From contig JAMLHC010000001.1 in NCBI GenBank assembly GCA_023957335.1, positions 62,001 through 126,000 on the forward strand: a stretch of DNA of 64,000 nt, read 5' to 3'. Shown in pieces: positions 27,081 through 34,963 of the stretch (its first letter is position 1; each line of letters begins with the position of its first letter). A program made the translations under genes and the position numbers. This DNA comes from Bacteroidota bacterium (lineage in GTDB: Bacteria; Bacteroidota; Bacteroidia; NS11-12g; UBA955). The notes under the pieces were generated by a model. It worked only from the letters and a program-made list of their open reading frames with translations. It did no database searches and had not been told where the DNA came from.

Positions 27081-27115
27081 CAAAAATATTATAATACCTT
27101 ACTCACTTTAGCAAA
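27081..27115 (-). promoter_or_regulatory. Promoter of the TonB receptor / DUF4249 pair
   Basis: On the minus strand TAttTTTG (27088-27081) gives a start site near 27074, 16 bases before the ATG. A TTTG (27115-27112) lies 23 bases further upstream as a possible -33 element. Confidence 0.55.
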
Positions 27116-27199
27116 TACGACAAAAAAGCAAAGCATACGATATAACTAAATTCTATTAGCTTATTAATGATGGATAGAAATTCCAATCCATAATATGTA

Positions 27200-27207
27200 T
27201 ATCTTTG
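27200..27207 (+). promoter_or_regulatory. -7 promoter box of the WecA/MraY-like gene
   Basis: TAtcTTTG followed by CC is an exact match that leaves only 14 bases to the ATG at 27221. Confidence 0.6.
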
Positions 27208-27220
27208 CCGACCAATTCCA

Positions 27221-28264
27221 ATGTTTGCACTTCTCAACTTAAATGAGTTATTTGCAGTAATTATCCCCCCGATAATTCTGTTTCTCCTTTATATTGTATT
27301 AGCGAAAAAATTCGGCATTTACGACAACCCCATCGGAAGAAGTTCTCATTTCCAAAAAACAATTACAGGAAGTGGTATTGTTTTTTCCATTAGCCTTGCT
27401 ATTACTGCCTTACTGACAAATATTCAAATCAACAACACGTTTTGGATTGGTTTAACTTTGTTGGTTATTGTAAGCTTTATAGATGATTTAATTTTTATAA
27501 AAAATTCATATAGGTTTATTGTTCAAATCATTGTAATAGGATTACTGGTATCTACAATCCCTGTGTCAGACACATACAACAGCTTCGCTGAAAAACTTCC
27601 TATATGGATTGGGGCTACTATTTTTGGTGTATGCATCATCAATGGTTTTAATTTCATGGACGGTATCAATGGAATGTTGGCTTCTAATACCTTGGTTATT
27701 TTAATCAGCCTGACCTACCTCAACTTTACATTAACAGACGCAGAAGGCCATCTGATACAATTTGCAAATCCTCTATTTATCTATTCATTTTTGGCATCCG
27801 TTGCCATATTCCTTTTTTTCAACTTAAGATATCATGCCAAAATGTTTATGGGCGATGCCGGCAGTGTTGGCATAGCATTTTTGGTGATTTATTTAGTATT
27901 CATGTTGATTTCCAAGACGGGAAACATAACCTACATACTGCTATTTTCGGTTTTAGGTATTGACTCGGGACTAACTGTTATTTACAAACTAATTTTAAAA
28001 GAGAATATTTTTGTTCCACATAGGGATTTTCTGTTTAAAAAATTGGTTCATATAGGCAAATTCAAACACATTCAGGTATCTCTGAGTTATGCAATGATTC
28101 AAGCATTGATAAACATCATTATTATATTGTTTCCTTGGGGCAAGAGTATTTATACACAGATCTCGATTGTTTTTATATTAATTGCTGCACAAATTACCAC
28201 TTATATCATAGTGCGTAACAGATTTACAAAAACGAGAATTGTAAAAATGATGTCTCATAAATAA
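27221..28264 (+). CDS. WecA/MraY-family sugar-phosphate transferase
   Basis: The 347-residue polytopic membrane protein has about ten hydrophobic segments. It belongs to the polyprenyl-phosphate sugar-1-phosphate transferase family. Diagnostic cytoplasmic motifs are VSFIDDL, GFNFMDGINGM, NLRYHAKMFMGDAGS and PHRDFLFKKL. The last loop fits WecA/TagO-like enzymes that load GlcNAc-1-phosphate or a related sugar onto undecaprenyl phosphate for O-antigen or capsule, rather than MraY of peptidoglycan. A stem-loop follows the stop. The sugar is not predictable. Confidence 0.85.
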   Translation: MFALLNLNELFAVIIPPIILFLLYIVLAKKFGIYDNPIGRSSHFQKTITGSGIVFSISLAITALLTNIQINNTFWIGLTLLVIVSFIDDLIFIKNSYRFIVQIIVIGLLVSTIPVSDTYNSFAEKLPIWIGATIFGVCIINGFNFMDGINGMLASNTLVILISLTYLNFTLTDAEGHLIQFANPLFIYSFLASVAIFLFFNLRYHAKMFMGDAGSVGIAFLVIYLVFMLISKTGNITYILLFSVLGIDSGLTVIYKLILKENIFVPHRDFLFKKLVHIGKFKHIQVSLSYAMIQALINIIIILFPWGKSIYTQISIVFILIAAQITTYIIVRNRFTKTRIVKMMSHK

Positions 28265-28270
28265 TACAAA

Positions 28271-28291
28271 TGTTCAATCCCAAATTGAACA
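28271..28291 (+). terminator. Small stem-loop after the WecA-like gene
   Basis: TGTTCAAT (28271-28278) and ATTGAACA (28284-28291) form a perfect 8-bp stem with a 5-base loop, 6 bases after the stop. No T-run follows, so termination is uncertain. Confidence 0.35.
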
Positions 28292-28467
28292 ACACATTCT
28301 TTCATTATAAGGCTAAAAGAGTGCACCCTATTTCTTAATAACAACAAGGACTCATCACATTTTTTCAATACAACTATATTTACTTAACACATTTGTTTGT
28401 TTTATTCGTATTGCAAGCGTTGTTCACAAGTCAATATTAGAAATAAAAAACAGTTTAAATATTTTTC

Positions 28468-28475
28468 TACCTTCG
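28468..28475 (+). promoter_or_regulatory. -7 promoter box of the 28508 gene (one mismatch)
   Basis: TAccTTcG followed by C lies 33 bases before the ATG at 28508. It is the same variant as the panB box and supports the downstream start over the frame from 28397. Confidence 0.45.
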
Positions 28476-28507
28476 CACCCAATTTTAACGAATCAAAAAA
28501 CTATAAT

Positions 28508-29617
28508 ATGAAAAAAAACCCACTAAACCTTACTTTAGTTGCTTTTGCGCTTTTTTATTCGAACGTATCTCTTGGTCAAGAGAAAAGGAACTTCGTTTCT
28601 CCAAACGACCCCGCATTGCAAGCGGAATACTCTTATGACAATCCTGCACGCCATTGCTACCATTTAGGTGTTAATATTGGAGTGGCAGGGCTACAACCCC
28701 AACCATCTCTCTTTTGGCAAGTTACAGGGAGCTATTCTCCTAAACATTTTATTTTTATGGGTAAGTACCAAAATGATATGCTGATAGATTTGTTAACCGG
28801 CAAGAAAGAAAACAAATATATTAAGGTAGGGGGACAGAAAGAATTTGCAAAAAAAATGAACCCCTTAAATGAAATTGAATTTTCAGTTGGTTATAATTTT
28901 AAAGATGAAATAGTAAAAGAAGATGTTTCACCCACTATTGGTATTGATGTAACCGGCACTAGTATTTCTGGCAATGTCCAAACAACCTACTACTATGCTT
29001 ACTATACCAATTATGAAGTTTCAACAAGATATACATCCGGATTGAATTTAGGAATGATTATGGGTAGTGCGACCATGAGTTACGATACTTCAAAAGCAAA
29101 GTTAGGTTCTAATAGAATATCTTTCGAAGATCCTTCAACTGCACCTCCATTCGGTTATATCATACCCTATAAAACTACTACTTTTACATTAGGATATATA
29201 TCTACCGTTACATCGGGTTATAAAGCTAAATTCCAATATAAATCCTTAAGAAGAACCAAGTTTCGCAGTGATGCCACTTACATTATGGGATGCGATTTGC
29301 TCTACGCACCATTGATTACAAGGTCTGATGAAGCTTTTTACACCGATACTTCAAATTCGACAATTGTTTTGTCGTCCAAAATTAAGGATGCAAAACTCTC
29401 TCGTTTTGGGTTTAGAATGTATACTATTAGAGCACGTAAAAACATTCCTGGTCTATATTATACAGCTGAATTAGGCTTTAGACCCGGAATATACTATGAT
29501 AAACGCTGGGAAACAGACCCCGATGCTAGCGCTTGGGATAAGACATTTAATAAAATCGGAAAATTTATTCTGACTCCTCCATGGTATATGAAGTTTGGTA
29601 TTGGATTTAGTATCTAA
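28508..29617 (+). CDS. Putative outer-membrane beta-barrel protein, unknown
   Basis: The 369-residue product has a signal peptide (MKKNPLNLTLVAFALFYSNVSLGQ split: MKKNPLNLTLVAFALF then NVSLGQ). The mature chain shows many amphipathic strands rich in Y, F, G and K with T/S turns (HLGVNIGVAGLQPQ, ETEF-like strands, TFTLGYISTVTSGYKAKF, PGIYYDKRWE). It ends IGFSI, an aromatic-containing final strand typical of outer-membrane barrels. I recognise no family. No partner gene is adjacent: the next gene starts 289 bases later and the previous one has its own stem-loop. Confidence 0.55.
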   Translation: MKKNPLNLTLVAFALFYSNVSLGQEKRNFVSPNDPALQAEYSYDNPARHCYHLGVNIGVAGLQPQPSLFWQVTGSYSPKHFIFMGKYQNDMLIDLLTGKKENKYIKVGGQKEFAKKMNPLNEIEFSVGYNFKDEIVKEDVSPTIGIDVTGTSISGNVQTTYYYAYYTNYEVSTRYTSGLNLGMIMGSATMSYDTSKAKLGSNRISFEDPSTAPPFGYIIPYKTTTFTLGYISTVTSGYKAKFQYKSLRRTKFRSDATYIMGCDLLYAPLITRSDEAFYTDTSNSTIVLSSKIKDAKLSRFGFRMYTIRARKNIPGLYYTAELGFRPGIYYDKRWETDPDASAWDKTFNKIGKFILTPPWYMKFGIGFSI

Positions 29618-29906
29618 AGATAATTGCTCTCAATATAAGCACCCTATACAGATTATCCTTTGGGAAGTAAAATTAACTCCTTGAGTTATCTGCTCTGAAT
29701 TTCGACTTGATATTTGTTTTAAACTGTTGCTATATGTTTTATTTTTTGCAAAAAAACGTAGATAATTTGCTAAACAGTTAGTGCCTAATACAGGTTTAAA
29801 ACTGGCAATTTGGACGTAAAAATATGTTTCGATTTTGTGCATAGTTTTTCTTGCATTGTATAATTTATTCAATGTATTTCACGCCTTGAATTGAGAATCA
29901 ACAATA
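29618..29906. other. 289-base intergenic region before the LOG gene
   Basis: An 80-codon frame on the minus strand (29630-29872) lacks a signal, motif or promoter and is not called. I see no consensus TAnnTTTG box in the last 100 bases, but a TATAAT-like string lies near 29858 and could be a promoter of another type. Confidence 0.35.
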
Positions 29907-30638
29907 ATGGAGTCAAGCCCCAAATACGAACAACTATATTTAGATGGTCCGCGCAGCAGATGGTATGAATTAAAATTCACCTATCGTGTTTTTAAAGAGT
30001 TTATCCGTGGATATCGCACCTTACACTTTGCCGGTCCCAGTGTTGCAGTATTTGGTTCTGCTCGTTTTAAACCAGAACACCCCTATTACAAATTAGGCGA
30101 AGAAATAGGTAAAAGGCTTGCTGAGATGGGTTTTGCAGTCATGACAGGTGGAGGACCCGGCATTATGGAAGCCGCATGCAAAGGGGCTCATGAAGCAGGT
30201 GGCAAAGCCATTGGCTGTAATATTATCTTACCCTATGAACAACACCCCAATCCCTACGCCAATATTCAGGTTAATTTTAAATATTTCTTTGTAAGAAAAG
30301 TTTTGATGTTCAAATACTCTTTCGGCTTCATTATATTACCAGGTGGTATTGGCACAGGAGATGAAATGTTTGAAGCCATGACACTCATTCAAACTCAGAA
30401 AATCGAAGGATTCCCGATTGTATTAATGGGTAAGGAATTCTGGGAGGGCACAATTAAACAATTAGATGATTTTGACAAAGCAGGTACTGCACATTGGGAT
30501 GAGATACCTTCATTCAAAATTACGGACGACATAAATGAAGCACTGAAATTCATTAACGACCATGCAATCAAGAAATTCGGGCTTGTCAAAAAAGAATTCA
30601 CTCCTAAACCATGGCTTTTTGAAAAAGCAGGAATGTAA
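29907..30638 (+). CDS. LOG-family Rossmann-fold protein (TIGR00730)
   Basis: The 243-residue cytosolic protein of the LONELY GUY/lysine-decarboxylase-like family has VAVFGSARF, GGGPGIMEAACKGAHEAGGKAIG and the active-site motif PGGIGTGDE (145-153), a form of PGGxGTxxE. LOG proteins of this type hydrolyse nucleoside 5'-monophosphates to base and ribose 5-phosphate; in plants they activate cytokinins. Bacteroidota members are often longer at the N-terminus, as here (about 45 extra residues). The stop is 2 bases before the next start, so the two are translationally coupled. Confidence 0.85.
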   Translation: MESSPKYEQLYLDGPRSRWYELKFTYRVFKEFIRGYRTLHFAGPSVAVFGSARFKPEHPYYKLGEEIGKRLAEMGFAVMTGGGPGIMEAACKGAHEAGGKAIGCNIILPYEQHPNPYANIQVNFKYFFVRKVLMFKYSFGFIILPGGIGTGDEMFEAMTLIQTQKIEGFPIVLMGKEFWEGTIKQLDDFDKAGTAHWDEIPSFKITDDINEALKFINDHAIKKFGLVKKEFTPKPWLFEKAGM

Positions 30639-30640
30639 TC

Positions 30641-32689
30641 ATGCACAACGTTTCAATGTATGACATCTTGGTTAGGATTGCCAAAAGCAAGGACACAAAT
30701 CCTGATTATCTTATGCTGATGGTGCAACGTCTCAGACCAATTGACTATAAAAACACAGCTTATGCCGTAGACAGGTTTAATGATTTGATTTTCATTCTCG
30801 AGAAGGACGAATATCTCCTATCAGGATTGCGAACTTATATTCACAGGTTATTAAAAAACAGAAAATTCAGTTCTCTGATTGCGGATTTAGGGATAATCTC
30901 ATCTGGCGGTTTTAGAAGGGAAATATTCAAAAGATTTTATCATAAGATTTTGCCTATACAACCGGCTGAAAACAGCATGGAGTATTTGGCTACCAATATC
31001 TTTTATCACCGCAAAGACCACCGTTGGTTTTCAGCATTGGAAGAAAAAAGTTGGCGTAAATTTTTTGATTTACTCAATATCAAACCATTGTCTGAGTGTG
31101 ATAATGACAGTTTTGCCGTCAATGAAGTTTTGTTTTCGATTGATCTACTTGCTTTGCGAATATCAGGAACAGCTATGGACTACTCATTGCTGCGAATGCT
31201 CCCTGAGTATGCCGGGTTTGACAGTCCTTTTATCAGCCTGCAAAAAGACATTTCGGTTATGATTGAATCCTTTAAGACCGGCACGCAACCAAGAACTGAA
31301 GACGACATAAATGTCAAACAAGTCCGAATCTTAATCAAACAATGTAAAGATTATTTGACAAAAGCTTTGGGAAATAAAGACCGTTATGGAATAAATTTTT
31401 TTACTACTATTAAGTTTGTACGGCTTCAGCAACAACTTGACAGACTTGAGATGTTGCTCAACTATTTAATAGACAACAAAGAGCAAAAAGATACACATAT
31501 TAAGACAGTCCATTTTCTCAATCAAATCATTCGCCTGAATGCTAAGAAGAACAACATCAGAGAGTTTTGGCGCACTTCTACCAACCTTGTTGCATATCAA
31601 ATTACACAACACACAGGCACTACAGGAGAGCATTATATCACCGAAAACCGAAGTGAATACAAGAAGATGTTTTATTCTGCTGCCGGAGGAGGTGTAGTGG
31701 TTGGATTTCTTTGTATTTTCAAAGCACAGTTGTCAAATATTGACACGAGTCTTTTCGGGCAAGCATTTTTGTACAGTATAAATTATGCCTTAGGATTTAT
31801 TGCCATTTATCTCTTTCATTTCACACTTGCCACCAAACAACCTGCGATGACGGCTGCAACCCTTGCCAAAGCACTCAAACCGGAACATAAAGGCTCGGTG
31901 AGTTACTCAAACTTTGCTGATTTATTTGCTCGTTTATTTCGCTCACAATTCATTGCATTTGTGGGTAATGTGTTTCTTGCTTTTCCTGTTGCTATTGGAC
32001 TATTTTTAATTTGGAAATACATTTTTGGTTCAGATTTTCTTACTGTTGAACACAGCCGACAGATGCTGGATGATGTTAATTTTATTAAATCCAAGGCAAT
32101 ACCACATGCCGCATTAACAGGAGTTTTCCTCTTCTTGAGTGGTCTGATTTCCGGCTATTATATCAATCGAAATATTCATGACAGAATCTCTCTGAGAATC
32201 AGGAAGCACCCTATTTTGCGAAAATTTTTCCCCGATAAGTCGCTTGACAAATTTGCATCAATTTATGACAAACATATAGGTGGAATTGCCGGCAATTTCT
32301 GGTTTGGAGTGATGCTTGGCACAACGGGTACTATTGGAGTGTTTTTTGGATTGGATTTGGGAATTCGACATATCACATTTGCTGCCGGCAACTTTGGATT
32401 GGCATTGTTAGGGCTTAACTTTAACATTACTATTTGGGATATATTGATTGCGGTTTTATGTATAGGTTTGATTGGCTTTTTCAACTTTATTGTAAGTTTT
32501 GTCTTATCTATGTTTGTGGCTTTGCGTTCGCGCAACTTGAGGCTTTTTGACATTAAACCCATCTTTTTTGCAATATGGACAAGATTCAAACAGAGCAAAC
32601 GTGATTTTTTTCTTCCTCCACCCAAAAAAGTCTATGCTATCAGGGAAGAATCTGAATCTATTATTGAAGAGAACAGAAATGAGTCTTGA
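30641..32689 (+). CDS. Gcr-like polytopic membrane protein (annotated as site-specific recombinase)
   Basis: The 682-residue protein resembles the Gcr/SpecificRecomb family. The N-terminal half (about 1-335) is soluble and helical. The C-terminal half (about 340-660) has six to eight hydrophobic segments (GGGVVVGFLCIFKA, FIAIYLFHFTLA, FVGNVFLAFPVAIGLFLIW, GVFLFLSGLISGYYI, LIAVLCIGLIGFFNFIVSFV, shown partly). The family name comes from a neisserial protein reported to affect recombination, but the fold looks like a membrane protein and I see no recombinase active site. Two residues after the LOG stop it begins, so the pair should function together. Confidence 0.65.
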   Translation: MHNVSMYDILVRIAKSKDTNPDYLMLMVQRLRPIDYKNTAYAVDRFNDLIFILEKDEYLLSGLRTYIHRLLKNRKFSSLIADLGIISSGGFRREIFKRFYHKILPIQPAENSMEYLATNIFYHRKDHRWFSALEEKSWRKFFDLLNIKPLSECDNDSFAVNEVLFSIDLLALRISGTAMDYSLLRMLPEYAGFDSPFISLQKDISVMIESFKTGTQPRTEDDINVKQVRILIKQCKDYLTKALGNKDRYGINFFTTIKFVRLQQQLDRLEMLLNYLIDNKEQKDTHIKTVHFLNQIIRLNAKKNNIREFWRTSTNLVAYQITQHTGTTGEHYITENRSEYKKMFYSAAGGGVVVGFLCIFKAQLSNIDTSLFGQAFLYSINYALGFIAIYLFHFTLATKQPAMTAATLAKALKPEHKGSVSYSNFADLFARLFRSQFIAFVGNVFLAFPVAIGLFLIWKYIFGSDFLTVEHSRQMLDDVNFIKSKAIPHAALTGVFLFLSGLISGYYINRNIHDRISLRIRKHPILRKFFPDKSLDKFASIYDKHIGGIAGNFWFGVMLGTTGTIGVFFGLDLGIRHITFAAGNFGLALLGLNFNITIWDILIAVLCIGLIGFFNFIVSFVLSMFVALRSRNLRLFDIKPIFFAIWTRFKQSKRDFFLPPPKKVYAIREESESIIEENRNES

Positions 32690-32711
32690 GTTTTATCTTC
32701 ACATTCCTTAC

Positions 32712-32719
32712 TACATTTG
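32712..32719 (+). promoter_or_regulatory. -7 promoter box of the heptosyltransferase gene
   Basis: TAcaTTTG followed by C ends 7 bases before the ATG at 32726, so the mRNA would begin at or next to the start codon. TTG at 32686-32688 is a possible -33 element, with a 23-base spacer. Confidence 0.55.
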
Positions 32720-32725
32720 CCCACA

Positions 32726-33700
32726 ATGAAAATACTCGTAGTCAGATTCAGTTCAATAGGCGACATCGTTTTGACTTCGCCTGTACTACGTTGTATCAAA
32801 GAGCAAATCAAAGGTGCGGAACTACATTTTGCTACCAAATATCAATACCAATCTATATTCGAGTTCAACCCATATATTGACAAACTGCATCTGCTTGCAG
32901 ACGATTACAGTTCATTTGCCCGACAACTAAAAAAAGAAAAATTTGACTTTGTTGTGGACTTGCATCACAATCTGCGAACATTCAGATTAAAATCTATTTT
33001 GAGAACAAAATCAGCAAGTTTTGATAAACTTAACTTTCAAAAATGGTTAACAGTTCGCACTTGTAACAAAAAACACATGCCTAAAATTCACATTGTGGAC
33101 AGGTATCTAAATGCAAGCAAATCCTTGGGAATAGTGAATGACGGCAAAGGTTTGGAATATTTCTGCGGAGATACAAAATTGCCGCCTGAAATTGAACCCC
33201 ATCTGCATCAACTCTACCATGCTGTAGCTATTGGTGGCACATATTTTACTAAAAGGATGCCGGTTGATAAACTGACTGAGTTACTCAAAAAATCCACTCA
33301 ATTGCTTATTTTGTTAGGCGGAAAGGAAGATTTTGAAAGAGGGCAAGATTTAGCTCTAAAGCTTCAAGGACAAGGCGTTATCAACTTGTGCGGACGTTTG
33401 ACAATTAACCAAAGCGCTCTTGTAATTAAAAATTGCCTTAAACTTATTACTCACGACACCGGTTTGATGCATATCGGTGCTGCCTTTGACAAACCCATTA
33501 TTTCCATCTGGGGCAACACAATTCCTGAATTTGGCATGACACCCTATTACTCCGACAACAGCAAAAACGCAAGTCAAAGCGTTATATTAGAAGTTGAAAA
33601 TCTGTATTGTCGTCCATGTTCCAAACTAGGATTCGACCATTGTCCAAAAGGGCATTTCAGATGTATGAATGATATTGATTTCCACCATGTCCAACTTTAA
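32726..33700 (+). CDS. Glycosyltransferase family 9 (heptosyltransferase-like)
   Basis: The 324-residue cytosolic enzyme starts MKILVVRFSSIGDIVLTSPVL, the classical GT9 N-terminus (SIGDIVLTSPVL). Its C-terminal half has LLGGKEDFERG, and HDTGLMHIGAAFDKPIISIWGNT (core HDTGLMHIGAA) forms the sugar-nucleotide site. GT9 enzymes such as WaaC/WaaF add heptose to the LPS core, so an LPS role is likely. The ATG at 32726 is preferred over a TTG at 32717 that lies inside the promoter box. It overlaps the next gene by 14 bases. Confidence 0.85.
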   Translation: MKILVVRFSSIGDIVLTSPVLRCIKEQIKGAELHFATKYQYQSIFEFNPYIDKLHLLADDYSSFARQLKKEKFDFVVDLHHNLRTFRLKSILRTKSASFDKLNFQKWLTVRTCNKKHMPKIHIVDRYLNASKSLGIVNDGKGLEYFCGDTKLPPEIEPHLHQLYHAVAIGGTYFTKRMPVDKLTELLKKSTQLLILLGGKEDFERGQDLALKLQGQGVINLCGRLTINQSALVIKNCLKLITHDTGLMHIGAAFDKPIISIWGNTIPEFGMTPYYSDNSKNASQSVILEVENLYCRPCSKLGFDHCPKGHFRCMNDIDFHHVQL

Positions 33701-34373
33701 CCCTGAAAAACCAATTTTACTAAAAACCGAAGATGGCAGCCACACGCTCTATCTTCCGCAATTGGACGAAACCTATCACAGCAACACAGGAGCGCTTACA
33801 GAAAGTATTCACGTGTATATTAACCACGGGTTTCGTTGCATTGAGCAAACTCATACAATAAAGATATTGGAAGTAGGTTTTGGAACAGGGATGAACGCGA
33901 TGTTGACATTGATTGAAGCAAATAAAAAACAACAATCGGTGGCATATCACACCTTGGAACCCTACCCCATCCCAATAGAATTAATTTCGAATATTAATAT
34001 GGGGTTTATTTCGGAACAGGAGGAAATGAGGCAAATCTTAACACAACTTCATACACAAACAGAAAATACAGAATTAGAGCTAACTCCTAATTTTCATTTT
34101 ACACGTTGGCGTACAAGTATTCAAGAGTTTGACGCTCCACCGGAATCCTTTGACCTGATTTATTATGATGCATTTGCTCCGCGAAAACAACCCGAGATGT
34201 GGGATTTTACTGTACTTCAAAAATGTGCAAACTTGTTGCGCAAAGGAGGCATTTTTATCACTTATTGTGCAAACGGGCAGTTTAAACGCAATATGAAATC
34301 ATTGGGAATGACATTGTCAAATCCACCGGGTATTGGACCCAGAAGAGAAATCACGCAGGCAACAAAAGGTTAA
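33687..34373 (+). CDS. mnmD: tRNA U34 methyltransferase MnmD (DUF752)
   Basis: The 228-residue product matches the MnmD/MnmC-N methyltransferase that completes 5-methylaminomethyl-2-thiouridine at the tRNA wobble position. Visible landmarks are DGSHTLYLPQLDETYHS, EVGFGTGMNAMLT (SAM-binding loop) and YDAFAPRKQPEMWD. No FAD-linked oxidase domain follows, so it is the stand-alone MnmD form. The ATG at 33687 lies inside the heptosyltransferase coding region (stop at 33698-33700), implying coupled translation, although the functions are unrelated. It converges with the next gene, leaving 4 bases. Confidence 0.85.
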   Translation: MSNFNPEKPILLKTEDGSHTLYLPQLDETYHSNTGALTESIHVYINHGFRCIEQTHTIKILEVGFGTGMNAMLTLIEANKKQQSVAYHTLEPYPIPIELISNINMGFISEQEEMRQILTQLHTQTENTELELTPNFHFTRWRTSIQEFDAPPESFDLIYYDAFAPRKQPEMWDFTVLQKCANLLRKGGIFITYCANGQFKRNMKSLGMTLSNPPGIGPRREITQATKG

Positions 34374-34377
34374 AATT

Positions 34378-34788
34378 TCACTCCAACTCTCGCCTATCAG
34401 ACGCATCAATAGGATTATCTGAGTCCTCTCTCATACTGTCATGACCCATTTGATTGAGATATGCCAATGTAAAATTGTCTGTTGCACTGGTCATCAACCA
34501 AGAGTTTCCACGTTTTCTGAAAATCTGAACTATCACACCAAACAACTCTCTAAAACTCATTTCAACCTCTGAAACTGTGCTACTGTCATTAATAGAAATA
34601 ACTCCGTCAATTCCTTTGCCGCCCAAATCTGACAGTGTGGACTCATAATCGCTTACCCGCTCATTTGATGTATAGTTTTCGTCTTTGTTGAGGTCAATAA
34701 AGAAATCAATCTTCAAAGAATCAAATTTCTGGTGAAAAGCAGTTTTAATCTCCTGCAAGGTTGTTTGTGGCGTGATTGTGATACTCAT
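34378..34788 (-). CDS. Small conserved protein of unknown function
   Basis: The 136-residue protein from the ATG at 34788 starts MSITITPQTTLQEIKTAFHQKF. It contains GIDGVISINDSSTVSEVEMSF (core INDSSTVSEVE), FGVIVQIFRKRGNSWLMTSATDNFTL and an acidic tail. The VQIFRKxGxxWLxTxATDxxTL block resembles a conserved hypothetical family I have seen in Bacteroidota; its function is unknown. There is no signal peptide or membrane segment, so it should be cytosolic. The promoter box at 34795-34802 is only 7 bases from the ATG, so a leaderless transcript is likely. An upstream extension of 22 residues is rejected for that reason. Confidence 0.65.
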   Translation of the reverse strand: MSITITPQTTLQEIKTAFHQKFDSLKIDFFIDLNKDENYTSNERVSDYESTLSDLGGKGIDGVISINDSSTVSEVEMSFRELFGVIVQIFRKRGNSWLMTSATDNFTLAYLNQMGHDSMREDSDNPIDASDRRELE

Positions 34789-34794
34789 AAAATA

Positions 34795-34823
34795 CAAATT
34801 TAATTTATTGCAAAGTAGCGCAA
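34795..34823 (-). promoter_or_regulatory. Promoter of the 34788-34378 gene
   Basis: On the minus strand TAaaTTTG (34802-34795) ends 7 bases before the ATG. A TTG at 34823-34821, 18 bases upstream, is a plausible -33 element. A second possible box, TAcTTTG (34817-34811), lies further upstream. Confidence 0.5.
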
Positions 34824-34936
34824 TTTTGCTCATACAAAAAATGACATGAATCATAATATGTATGAAATTAAGAACGCATTGGAATAAATAATGAAAAGCG
34901 AATATTTAGTTCTTCATATTTAGGAACTTAAAAAGT

Positions 34937-34944
34937 TACCTTTG
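34937..34944 (+). promoter_or_regulatory. -7 promoter box of the GHMP kinase / mvaD genes
   Basis: TAccTTTG followed by CC is an exact match, 20 bases before the TTG start at 34964. Confidence 0.65.
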
Positions 34945-34963
34945 CCACAACAAAAATTTAATT

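Noticed and set aside
29630..29872. 80-codon minus-strand frame in the gap before the LOG gene
   Set aside because: No signal, no promoter box and no recognisable motif; treated as chance.
30641..32689. Reading the Gcr-like gene as evidence of a mobile element
   Set aside because: No integrase or transposase active site, no flanking repeats or att-like sites; it looks like a chromosomal membrane protein.
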